64,000 nt of DNA from assembly GCF_026735165.1 (NCBI RefSeq), contig NZ_JAPQES010000001.1:930001-994000 (forward strand). The letters are read 5' to 3'. The position numbers were made by a program, and so were the translations under genes. The notes under the pieces were generated by a model. It saw nothing but the letters and a program-made list of their open reading frames with translations. It ran no database searches and had not been told where the DNA came from. The DNA is from Clostridium ganghwense (GTDB taxonomy: Bacteria; Bacillota; Clostridia; Clostridiales; Clostridiaceae). This document shows, one piece after another, positions 54,326-62,546 of this stretch. The stretch's first letter is position 1. Each line of letters begins with the position of its first letter.

Positions 54326-55426
54326 CTATTCAAAGCTTATATCCAATTCATCACTATCATCGTCAGTACTTTCACTACCTGTATTTTGTTGTTCTGATAC
54401 TGGTTTTTTAAGAACATTTACCATAATTGCTGTAACCGCAACACCTACTAAAGTGGCAACCATATAACCAATTTTGCCTGTAGCAACTGGTAATACTATC
54501 CATCCACCCCAAGGTGCAGGATTTCCAGCTCCCATTATCATTGCTGTAACAGCTCCTGCTGCTGAACCAACTATTATTGAAGGTATAACTCTTATTGGGT
54601 CAGCTGCTGCAAATGGTATAGCTCCTTCTGTAATACCTATCATTCCCATTAATATACCAGCTTTTCCTGCTTCTTTTTCTTCTTCTGTATATTTCTTTGG
54701 TGCAAGTAATGTTGCAACTCCCATTCCAATTGGAGGTGTACATATAGCAACACCTATAGCCGCCATTATTTTAAGAGCCATTGGACTTGCCATACCTGTA
54801 GCAGGATCTATTGTACCTACCATAGCAGCTCCAAATCCATAAGCAACCTTATTTATTGGACCACCCATATCAAATGCTATCATACCACCTAATACTATTC
54901 CTAATACTATTAAGTTACCAGTTCCTAATCCTTCTAACCAAGCTTTCATTCCTGCCATTATTCCAGCAATCGGTGCTCCAACTACCCAAACTACTAATCC
55001 ACCAACTATAAAAGTACCAACTAGTGGAATAACAAATATAGGCATAACAGAACGCATTATTGATGGAACTTTTATTTTCTTTAAGTAATAAACAACTATA
55101 CCTGCTAATAATCCTGCAACTATTCCACCAAGGAATCCAGCTCCTATTTGATTTGCTAAATATCCACCTATTGCTCCTGGTGCTATACCAGGTCTATCTG
55201 CCATTGAAAATGCAATAAATCCAGCAAGTATTGGAACCATTAATCCTAAACCTGCTGCTCCAATATTAAATAAATCTAATAATTTTGTTCCTTCTGCTGG
55301 TACCGCTGCTGAACCTGATAATAATACTGATAAAGCTAATAATACCCCACCTGCAACGACAAACGGTATCATGTAAGAAACGCCCGTCATTAGATGTTTA
55401 CGAGTGTCTTTTAATAATTCTCCCAT
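54326..55426 (-). CDS. PTS fructose-family IIC permease
   Basis: 366-residue membrane channel domain with about ten helices. It begins KDTRKHLMTGVSYMIPFVVAGGVLLALSVLL, and has GGPINKVAYGF near 203 and GITEGAIPFAAADP near 272, the fructose-IIC GITEGAIPF signature. The C-terminal tail is acidic (TDDDSDELDISFE). Ribosome binding site GGAGGAA. A fructose-like substrate is supported by the fruK gene in the operon; mannose is possible given manA beyond the regulator. Confidence 0.93.
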   Translation of the reverse strand: MGELLKDTRKHLMTGVSYMIPFVVAGGVLLALSVLLSGSAAVPAEGTKLLDLFNIGAAGLGLMVPILAGFIAFSMADRPGIAPGAIGGYLANQIGAGFLGGIVAGLLAGIVVYYLKKIKVPSIMRSVMPIFVIPLVGTFIVGGLVVWVVGAPIAGIMAGMKAWLEGLGTGNLIVLGIVLGGMIAFDMGGPINKVAYGFGAAMVGTIDPATGMASPMALKIMAAIGVAICTPPIGMGVATLLAPKKYTEEEKEAGKAGILMGMIGITEGAIPFAAADPIRVIPSIIVGSAAGAVTAMIMGAGNPAPWGGWIVLPVATGKIGYMVATLVGVAVTAIMVNVLKKPVSEQQNTGSESTDDDSDELDISFE

Positions 55427-55521
55427 TAAAATTCCTCCTTTAATTATTTTTAGTATGAATGCTTATATTAAAAATGAAACTTTGAAACCATTTTAAAAAA
55501 ACGATTACATCGGTTGTAATA

Positions 55522-55959
55522 TTATACTTCTAACAGCTCTAAGATTTCTTCAACCTGCTGAGCTTCCTTAAGATTGTTTCTAAATTCTTCTCTCATAATC
55601 TTTCTTGATAATTGAGCAAGAATTTGAAGATGAGTATTACCTGCTTCTGCCTCAGGTACTGCAATTAAAAATACATATTTTGCTTTTTCCTCTTCACTCC
55701 ATTGAACTTCATCTTTCAATCTGGCAAAAGCTAACGCTGCCGTTTTAACTGAGTCACATTTTCCATGTGGGATAGATACTTCAAATCCTACAGAAGTTGG
55801 AAACTGTTCTTCTCTTCTCTTTACTTGTGCTACATATCCTTCAAAATCTATAAGTCTTTCTTGTTTTTCAATTACTCTTGAAAGCTTTTCAATTACATCA
55901 TCTTTTGTTTTGGCCTCTAAATCAAGCACTATCATTTCCTTATTAATTAAATTATTCAT
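55522..55959 (-). CDS. PTS fructose-family IIA component
   Basis: 145-residue IIA domain. Phospho-histidine in PTSVGFEVSIPHGKCDSVK near 65. It starts at ATG 55959, after GGAGGTAATG, and overlaps the regulator stop by 8 bases, so the two are translationally coupled. Accepts phosphate from HPr and hands it to IIB. Confidence 0.93.
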   Translation of the reverse strand: MNNLINKEMIVLDLEAKTKDDVIEKLSRVIEKQERLIDFEGYVAQVKRREEQFPTSVGFEVSIPHGKCDSVKTAALAFARLKDEVQWSEEEKAKYVFLIAVPEAEAGNTHLQILAQLSRKIMREEFRNNLKEAQQVEEILELLEV

Positions 55960-57991
55960 TGTCATTACCTCCATTTAGAAAAATATTTATTATTTCTAAT
56001 TTGTCATTAGTTTTCTTTATCTTATCTATTAACAGTTCATTATCTAAAACAGAGTATAAATTCTTAAAAAACGCTCTAGTAGTAGATATATCTTTAAATT
56101 TAATAGCTAAAATTATAATTATATTTATTTCTTGATTATTTCTTATAATAGGATTTTCAAGTTTTATAATGCAAACCTTAGATTCTTCTACATATTCTGG
56201 TTTAGAGTGAGGTATAGCAATACCTTTTCCTATAACAGTTGATGCTTTTTTCTCTCTTTCCAAAACATTTCTGCAAAATCCTTCTTTTACATATCCTTTA
56301 TCCATCATTAATTGTCCATAATATTGGATAATTTCATCAAACTCTCTCTTTTCATTCTCTATAAAACATAATTCTTGATTAATTATTTTTTTAGTATTTA
56401 ACTCTTTATCATTTACTTCTTCATTTTCTTTTATCTTTTTTTCACAAGCTGAGATTTGTATATTTTTTATACTGCTTCTTATCTTTAAAATATCAACCTC
56501 ATCAACTAAAGTACTTATATACGCAATTTTAGGATTATTTTTTGCAATAGGTATTGTACTTACAATTAAGTCAGCTTCATTTATTAACTCTTCACTCAAG
56601 CGACTCAAGGGGATTATTGTAACTATTTCAAGTTCATTTATTTTCTTCCTAAGTCTTCCAGCAACTAGTTGAGAAGTACCTATTCCACTTGAACATACAA
56701 TTACTGTTTTTATTTTATTACTTACTCTTTCAACAGCTACTGCTATATGAAGAGCAATATACCCTACTTCATCTTCAGTTATGGAAACTCCCATCTTTTT
56801 TTCAAATATACTACTACATGCCCATGCAGCTCCAAAAATACTGGTATACTCTCTTTTGATTCTTTCTAACATAGGATTTCTTAATTTAAGTCCATATTTA
56901 AGTCTAGCCATAGTAGGTCTTAAATGAAGAACTAAACCTGTAAACAATAATTTATCATTAGATAAATCAACTCTTAATATTTCACTTACAAGCCTTATTA
57001 TTTCCTCTGCTATTTTCATGTAATTTTCATTCTGTGACTCAAGCAATGCATCATAATCCTTGATTGGTATATCTTCTTGAATCCTAGCTCCCAGCATATG
57101 AAGTGAAATATATCCTACTTCACTTTCTGGAAATTTCATACCAAACTCTTCACTAATCTTTTCAATTACCCATTCAGCTACTTTAAATTCATATTCTTTT
57201 ATTAATGTATCAAACATTTCTTTTCCCATAGTTATTTCATTTTTATTCTTTACTCTTTCTATGGTAATTGCTATATGAGTAATTAAATTTATAAAAGCTT
57301 GATCTGTAAAATAATATCCCAATTTATCTTCTGCTTGCTGTACAATGTATTGTATTTTATATAAATTAGTTCTAGGAAATAGATGCTTAAGCTTTTTATA
57401 ATTAACAAAATCAATACGGTAATCTAATTTTTCAACTTCATCTTCTCCTATAGACTTAGAATTCTGTTCTTCCTTTATTTCATAAAATAAATCCATCATA
57501 GCTCTTCTATAAGTCTTCTCATTACCTTCAATCCAAAGCCCTTGATTCTGCTTACGTTTTAAACTAAGTCCATGATTTTCTATCCATTTTTGAACATATA
57601 CTAAATCATTTACTATAGTACTTTTACTACAATATAAATCTTCTGCTAAAAGTTGAATGGTATAAGTGTACCTATTTTTAAATAGTGTTTTTAAAATATA
57701 TTCACGCCTATATCGTGGTGAATAATCTATTTTTTTATCTTTATCATTATTTAATTTTCTTTTTAATTCAGCCCGTTCTTGTTCCGTGATTTTTAAATAT
57801 ACACCTACATTGGGCTTTTTGATAAATTGAATTCCATTTTCAACCCACTTTTTTTCCATTTCTTTTAAATAATTTCTAATAGTTTTTGTTGACACTGAAA
57901 CATATTGTGCTATTTTTGATACAGTAATTGGTTCTTTACTCTCTAACAAAATCAATTCAATTTGATTCTTAATCCTTTCTTTGTTAGGCAT
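55952..57991 (-). CDS. PRD-containing PTS regulator (ManR/MtlR/LicR type)
   Basis: 679-residue transcription activator controlled by PTS phosphorylation. Order: N-terminal helix-turn-helix (TVSKIAQYVSVSTKTIRNYLKEME and IQLLAEDLYCSKSTIVNDL), two PRD domains (about 200-420) with conserved histidines such as LITHIAITIERV, SLHMLGARI, LVLHLRPTMARL and ALHIAVAVERV, a IIB-like domain with cysteine in VIVCSSGIGTSQL, and a C-terminal IIA-like domain with histidine in GKGIAIPHSKPEYV. Start ATG 57991 after GGAAGTGA. It heads the operon it controls. Confidence 0.92.
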   Translation of the reverse strand: MPNKERIKNQIELILLESKEPITVSKIAQYVSVSTKTIRNYLKEMEKKWVENGIQFIKKPNVGVYLKITEQERAELKRKLNNDKDKKIDYSPRYRREYILKTLFKNRYTYTIQLLAEDLYCSKSTIVNDLVYVQKWIENHGLSLKRKQNQGLWIEGNEKTYRRAMMDLFYEIKEEQNSKSIGEDEVEKLDYRIDFVNYKKLKHLFPRTNLYKIQYIVQQAEDKLGYYFTDQAFINLITHIAITIERVKNKNEITMGKEMFDTLIKEYEFKVAEWVIEKISEEFGMKFPESEVGYISLHMLGARIQEDIPIKDYDALLESQNENYMKIAEEIIRLVSEILRVDLSNDKLLFTGLVLHLRPTMARLKYGLKLRNPMLERIKREYTSIFGAAWACSSIFEKKMGVSITEDEVGYIALHIAVAVERVSNKIKTVIVCSSGIGTSQLVAGRLRKKINELEIVTIIPLSRLSEELINEADLIVSTIPIAKNNPKIAYISTLVDEVDILKIRSSIKNIQISACEKKIKENEEVNDKELNTKKIINQELCFIENEKREFDEIIQYYGQLMMDKGYVKEGFCRNVLEREKKASTVIGKGIAIPHSKPEYVEESKVCIIKLENPIIRNNQEINIIIILAIKFKDISTTRAFFKNLYSVLDNELLIDKIKKTNDKLEIINIFLNGGNDNE

Positions 57992-58087
57992 TATTATCAC
58001 TTCCAATATTGGTTTAATTCTAGAATCATTTTTTGTTTTCTCTTGTTATGCTTTTATGATATCATTCCCCTTTTACTATTTCTAGAT

Positions 58088-58123
58088 GTGAATATTCACT
58101 TTTGATTCCACATTAATGCGGAA
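58088..58123. promoter_or_regulatory. Two palindromes upstream of the PTS regulator gene
   Basis: GTGAATATTCAC (58088-58099), perfect 12-bp palindrome, and TTCCACATTAATGCGGAA (58106-58123), palindromic but for one pair. They lie about 100-130 bases before the regulator ATG and are candidate operators. Confidence 0.45.
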
Positions 58124-58152
58124 CTTTTGTCATAATTAACGTAATTTTTTCA

Positions 58153-58178
58153 CAATTCAATAAAAGGAGGTATTCTCT
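58153..58178 (-). terminator. Terminator after manA
   Basis: Minus-strand GGAGGTA/TACCTCC with a 5-base loop, then TTTTATTG, about 30 bases after the manA stop. Separates manA from the PTS operon. Confidence 0.7.
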
Positions 58179-58204
58179 ACCTCCCTCTACTCATAATGCT
58201 TTTG

Positions 58205-59185
58205 CTATTTTCTAACTTCTTTCAAAATATCTTCTTCAACTCTTTCAACATTAGGTACATAACTCTTTAAAACTTTCATGTCACCCTTAAATGTATATTC
58301 TCCTAAAGCAGCTGGAATTAATACACTATCGCCTTTTCTTATTGTTTCAATTCCTTCTTTATAAACAATTTCTCCTTCTCCATCTACACAAGTAAATGCA
58401 TAAAATCTTTCTCTATCACTAATTTCAGTAAAAGATTTTTGCACATCATATAGTTCTAATGAGAAATCCTTACATAAGCATAAATAAGTTTTATCATAAC
58501 CTTCTCTTTCTATCTTAACACCAGTACTTTTATTTCCACCTAATCTAAGATCCACAACATCTAAAGCCTTATTTATATGAAGTTCTCTTCCTCTATTATA
58601 ATCATATACTCTATAAGTAGTATCACTATTTTGCTGTATTTCAGCTATTATAACCCCTTCACCAATAGCATGAATCAATCCACTTTTCACAAAATACACT
58701 TCACCTTTTTTCACAGGAATTTTATTCATATATTCGTCTAATTTTCCCTCTTCAATGGATTTCTTAAATTGTTCTTTAGTACATCCTTCTTTAGTTCCTA
58801 CAATTAAATTAGCCCCTTCAAAAGCCTCAACTACATACCAAACTTCAGTCTTGCCCATTTCACCTTCTACTTCTTTTCCATATTTATCATCTGGATGAAC
58901 TTGAACTGATAATTTATCTTTAGCATTTATAAGCTTAATAAGTAGTGGAAACCATTCTTTAGAAATTTCAGTCCCTATAAATTCTTCCGCTTTTAACTGA
59001 ATCAACTCGTCTAACTTAGTTCCTTTAAATTCTCCATTTGCAACTACACTTGTTCCATGAGAATGGCAAGCAATATCCCAACTTTCACCTATATTTCCTT
59101 CAGGTAAATTTTCTCTAAATAATTCTAAATCTCTACCTCCCCATATTTTTTCATAATATAAATTCTCAAATTTTAATGGATACAT
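58205..59185 (-). CDS. manA: Mannose-6-phosphate isomerase (small type I)
   Basis: Zinc enzyme interconverting mannose 6-phosphate and fructose 6-phosphate. 326 residues, the short Bacillus-like form. It starts YPLKFENLYYEKIWGGRDLELF; zinc ligands lie in LSVQVHPDDKYGKEVEGEMGKTEVWYVVEA (Gln, His, Glu) near 95, and in KSGLIHAIGEGVIIAEIQQNSDTTYRVYDYNR (His) near 170. Ribosome binding site GGAGGGA. Upstream of the PTS regulator but with its own terminator. Confidence 0.95.
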   Translation of the reverse strand: MYPLKFENLYYEKIWGGRDLELFRENLPEGNIGESWDIACHSHGTSVVANGEFKGTKLDELIQLKAEEFIGTEISKEWFPLLIKLINAKDKLSVQVHPDDKYGKEVEGEMGKTEVWYVVEAFEGANLIVGTKEGCTKEQFKKSIEEGKLDEYMNKIPVKKGEVYFVKSGLIHAIGEGVIIAEIQQNSDTTYRVYDYNRGRELHINKALDVVDLRLGGNKSTGVKIEREGYDKTYLCLCKDFSLELYDVQKSFTEISDRERFYAFTCVDGEGEIVYKEGIETIRKGDSVLIPAALGEYTFKGDMKVLKSYVPNVERVEEDILKEVRK

Positions 59186-59328
59186 TTTTATCCCTCCATT
59201 TTATATTAATATATTTATTATTAAATGATAATTTTTCACATTTTATCATAACATCTTTGTTTAACAATAACTATATATAAATATTCAAATTTATTACCAT
59301 ATTAATAAGGAAAATTTATATTTTCAAA

Positions 59329-59366
59329 ATAAAAAAGCGTTTAAAAGAAATTTCTTTTTAAACGCT
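59329..59366 (-). terminator. Terminator of the CotS cluster
   Basis: Stem AAAAAAGCGTTTAAAAAG-like: AAGCGTTTAAAAGAAA against TTTCTTTTTAAACGCTT with T tract, 8 bases after the last cotS-like stop. Confidence 0.85.
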
Positions 59367-59373
59367 TTTTTGT

Positions 59374-60402
59374 TTAACCTATGAGTTTTTTGAATTTTTC
59401 CAAGAATTCTTTCTTATCTTCTTTAAATTCTGTCTTTTTTATAAGCTTTGTTAAAAAAGTTCCATATTCCCAATTCTTCGTTCTAGTATAATATTCTTTA
59501 ATCAAAGTATAAAAATCTTGTGGGAAACTCAACATTCCATATAAAACTTCTAATTCTTTTTTATCAAGTTCATTAAATAAACAATAATTGTTAATAATCA
59601 AATTTGCTTTTTCTATATCAAAACCAACTTTTTTTTCTACTTTACTTATAAAATTACATAAATCATGTACTTTTAAATCAATAATAGAATAATCAAAATC
59701 TACAAAATAAGCTTTATTATCTCTTATTAAGATATTATGATGAGCTAAATCATGATGGCACAATACTTTTTTATCTTCTTCACTACATAATTTATAAAAA
59801 TATGATTTTTCTAAAACCTTAATACTTGTTTCCATTTGTTTCTTATAATACTCTATATTATTCAAAAATATTTCATCAAATTCATTTTTTTCTTCACTTA
59901 AAGAAGCTATATTCTTAAACAAATCCATTTCTTGTAATTTTCTTTCGAAACTGTCAAGGGTATTACCACAAAAATATCTTTCCTTATTTCTAGAACTAAA
60001 TCCTTCGCAAGCTTTGTGAAGTTCTCCTAACCCTTTAGAAGCTGTAATTACATCTATTGGATTACTGTATTCACTTTCTCTTCCTTCTATTAAGTCCATT
60101 ACATAATAAATTTTTTTATTGTAATTTACATATATTCTATCGTCCTTTGTTTTTTCAAAATTAAAAATTCTTGTAAAACCATTTTTTCTTATATACTCTA
60201 TTCCTGAATTAATAAATTGTAAATCATCGATATCATAGTCTATTTTCTTCAAAATTTTATTACCCTTATCCGTAATAATTATAAAGACTTTTCTAACTGG
60301 AATTATATCTTCTACCTTAAAATCATAATTTTCGAAAATATCCACATTTAGATCATACTGCATTAAATATTGTTTATCTTTAAATCTTGAATTCTTTAGC
60401 AT
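59374..60402 (-). CDS. CotS-family spore coat kinase-like protein (copy 2)
   Basis: 342 residues. N-lobe (VRKVFIIITDKGNKILKKIDYD) with the ATP-binding lysine, catalytic loop LCHHDLAHHNILIRDNKAYFVDFDYSIID near 215, and the CotS tail GMLSFPQDFYTLIKEYYTRTKNW. Catalytic Asp and DFDY are intact. Last gene of the four-gene CotS cluster. More divergent from copies 1 and 3 than they are from each other. Confidence 0.9.
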   Translation of the reverse strand: MLKNSRFKDKQYLMQYDLNVDIFENYDFKVEDIIPVRKVFIIITDKGNKILKKIDYDIDDLQFINSGIEYIRKNGFTRIFNFEKTKDDRIYVNYNKKIYYVMDLIEGRESEYSNPIDVITASKGLGELHKACEGFSSRNKERYFCGNTLDSFERKLQEMDLFKNIASLSEEKNEFDEIFLNNIEYYKKQMETSIKVLEKSYFYKLCSEEDKKVLCHHDLAHHNILIRDNKAYFVDFDYSIIDLKVHDLCNFISKVEKKVGFDIEKANLIINNYCLFNELDKKELEVLYGMLSFPQDFYTLIKEYYTRTKNWEYGTFLTKLIKKTEFKEDKKEFLEKFKKLIG

Positions 60403-60415
60403 TAATCTCCCCCCT

Positions 60416-61174
60416 TCATATTAATTTCTTATTATCATCAATTATTATTTTTTCTAATTTCATTCTGTATTTTTCTTCATTAAGCTCATACTTATCTTTC
60501 TTATATCTCATTAAGCATTTCATGAAATCATAGGGATATGAAATTAAAGCTTCTATAAATTTTTCACTATCTTGATTCAAATTTTCAAACTCACAAAATT
60601 TATGAATTAATTCTTTATAATTTAAACTTCTCCCTTTCTTCTTTATTTTATTAAAAAAATAAACACCATCCATTTCTACCAAATCATAACAACACTCTTC
60701 AATAGTCAATACCTCTATTTGTTCTTCTTTATTTAAATTTGTAAAATAAGTATTGCCTAAACATACTTCTATTCTATCCATACTCCTTTTTATAAGTTCT
60801 AAGTAATTATTTTCATATATCTTATCTATACATTTTTGAGCTTTATCTAAGTATTCATCCCCACACTGAAGAAATAATTTTTCTAAACTATTTAATTCTG
60901 ATTTCTTCTTGACCTCTTCAAGTTCCCTTCTAATCTTTTTTATATAAATCTTATATTGTTCTACAATCCGCCCTCTTTTATCTTGCAATTTATGTCCTAT
61001 ATAATTGTCATATCCCATAGCTTTACTATGAAATTCGCTAATTAACTTAAGCTGATTTATTATACCTTCATCTATAATTTTATTTTTTACACTAATTTTT
61101 TTTTGAGATTCTATGACTTTTACTCCCTTTTTACTTACATACTCAAAAAAAGATTCTCTAGGTGAGTTTCTCAT
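60416..61174 (-). CDS. CotS paralogue lacking the kinase active site
   Basis: 252 residues from ATG 61174 (AGAGGTG upstream). It aligns with the C-terminal two thirds of CotS copy 3: LISEFHSKAMGY with LAELHKKSMEF, and YLDKAQKCIDKIYENNYLELIK with ELERADRSIEHLIKSDYILEMK. The catalytic FCHHDYAYHN of copy 3 is replaced by VCLGNTYFTN, and the N-terminal ATP lobe is missing, but the frame is intact and the end (SYPYDFMKCLMRYKKDKYEL) keeps the CotS pattern. It looks like a pseudokinase with a structural role. 13 bases before copy 2. Confidence 0.75.
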   Translation of the reverse strand: MRNSPRESFFEYVSKKGVKVIESQKKISVKNKIIDEGIINQLKLISEFHSKAMGYDNYIGHKLQDKRGRIVEQYKIYIKKIRRELEEVKKKSELNSLEKLFLQCGDEYLDKAQKCIDKIYENNYLELIKRSMDRIEVCLGNTYFTNLNKEEQIEVLTIEECCYDLVEMDGVYFFNKIKKKGRSLNYKELIHKFCEFENLNQDSEKFIEALISYPYDFMKCLMRYKKDKYELNEEKYRMKLEKIIIDDNKKLI

Positions 61175-61185
61175 AATATTCACCT

Positions 61186-61389
61186 CTACTTATCTTTTTT
61201 ATTAATTTTCTTTATTATATATTCCTTTTCTCTTTCCAGTTTTTTAAGTTTCTTTTGTCTTTTTTTTATTTTCTTCAACCTTTTTATATAATCCCTTAAA
61301 TCATCAAGCTCCTTATCATATTCATCTATATCTACATCTTCAACTTCCTTTTTTATGTTTTCATAATTGTCTTTTTCCTTCTTACTCAC
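61186..61389 (-). CDS. Small highly charged coiled-coil protein
   Basis: 67 residues, almost all Lys, Glu, Asp, Ile and Leu (DVDIDEYDKELDDLRDYIKRLKKIKKRQ), probably one long helix or coiled coil: acidic in the first half, basic in the second. GTG start at 61389, five bases after GGAGGTG, which itself lies in the last codons of CotS copy 3. It may be a coat assembly adaptor in this cluster; function unknown. Confidence 0.7.
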   Translation of the reverse strand: MSKKEKDNYENIKKEVEDVDIDEYDKELDDLRDYIKRLKKIKKRQKKLKKLEREKEYIIKKINKKDK

Positions 61390-61390
61390 A

Positions 61391-62392
61391 TCAACACCTC
61401 CACTCAAATTCATTTATAAATTCTTGTCTTTGATCTCTATCTTCAATGTATTTCTGTATTTTCTTTAAAAAGAATTCTTCTCCCCAGTCTTTTTTCTCCC
61501 AATAATACTGAATTCCCCTTTGCCAATAATCTTGTGGAAATTCTATAAAAGCTTTAATGATTTCAATATGATTGCTATTTACTTCATTTATGGAATTATA
61601 AATTTCTATTATCTCTCTTGCATTTTCGCTATCCCACTTTCCATATTTCATTCTTCTTATTAAAAGACTAGCTAAATCATGTAGGTGAGTATCTAAAATA
61701 CAATAATCAAAATCAATTATATTAACATCATTTTCGTTATCAATTAGAACATTATGGTAAGCATAATCATGATGACAAAACCCTTTGTTTTTAATTTCCT
61801 TTTTCATTTCTAAAATGTAATCACTTTTTATTAAATGTTCAATTGACCTGTCAGCTCTTTCTAACTCTTCATTCATTATGTTTAAATATACTTCATCAAA
61901 TTTTGACTTCTTATCTTTTTGATTTATTCTATATCTAAAATCTAAAATCTCATTTTTGCGTGTTTTATAGGTCTGTATCCATTTAAGCCACCCTATTCTT
62001 GGATTCATTTCTCTTCTTACATTAAACTCCATACTTTTTTTATGAAGTTCTGCTAGTTTTAAAGTAGCACTCCTTATATCTAAAGGATTATCATAATTAC
62101 AAAGTCTTGCATTAATCCATGGTGTTAAATAGGCATAATTCTCTCCAAGTTTTACATAGTCACCATTATCCTTAGTCTTTATGATGTCTGGAATCTTTTT
62201 AAATTCTTTTTCTTGGAGATGTTTTATAGCACTTATAATAAAGAGAAAATGTCCCAATTCATACTTGATAACTTTGAGGCAATATTCTTTGCTAGATGCA
62301 TTGATTTTATATACATTTTTTATTTTTTCTACTGCATTAACTTGAAGCATATACTTATTTTCAACTATTTTTTTCACCTCATTTGTACACAA
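61391..62392 (-). CDS. cotS: CotS-family spore coat kinase-like protein (copy 3)
   Basis: 333 residues. Catalytic loop GFCHHDYAYHNVLIDNENDVNIIDFDYCILD near 215 is intact, and AFIEFPQDYWQRGIQYYWEKKDWGEEFF is the CotS tail. Starts with TTG 62392, six bases after GGAGGAG. First gene of the cluster, behind a sigma-K-like promoter (62424-62450), and divergent from glycosyltransferase copy 2, the same layout as cotS copy 1 with glycosyltransferase copy 1. Confidence 0.92.
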   Translation of the reverse strand: MCTNEVKKIVENKYMLQVNAVEKIKNVYKINASSKEYCLKVIKYELGHFLFIISAIKHLQEKEFKKIPDIIKTKDNGDYVKLGENYAYLTPWINARLCNYDNPLDIRSATLKLAELHKKSMEFNVRREMNPRIGWLKWIQTYKTRKNEILDFRYRINQKDKKSKFDEVYLNIMNEELERADRSIEHLIKSDYILEMKKEIKNKGFCHHDYAYHNVLIDNENDVNIIDFDYCILDTHLHDLASLLIRRMKYGKWDSENAREIIEIYNSINEVNSNHIEIIKAFIEFPQDYWQRGIQYYWEKKDWGEEFFLKKIQKYIEDRDQRQEFINEFEWRC

Positions 62393-62423
62393 ATGCTACT
62401 CCTCCAAAATCTTTTTCTCATTT

Positions 62424-62450
62424 TAGTATATGAATATATTTTTAGTCTGT
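62424..62450 (-). promoter_or_regulatory. Sigma-K-like promoter of the CotS cluster
   Basis: Minus strand AC (62449-62450), exactly 16 bases, CATATACTA (62424-62432), a full match to AC-N16-CATANNNTA. Start near 62417 leaves a short leader with the GGAGGAG site. Confidence 0.65.
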
Positions 62451-62546
62451 GAATAATTGTAGGTATTTACAAACTTTGTATCACACTTTCACTCTGTATT
62501 TAATACTATTATTAATATATATAGGGATATTTAAGGAGTGAATTAA

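Noticed and set aside
55440-55521. ATTACA/TGTAAT hairpin with T tract between IIA and IIC genes
   Set aside because: Only a 6-bp AT-rich stem; could be a weak attenuator or an operator but not strong enough to call.
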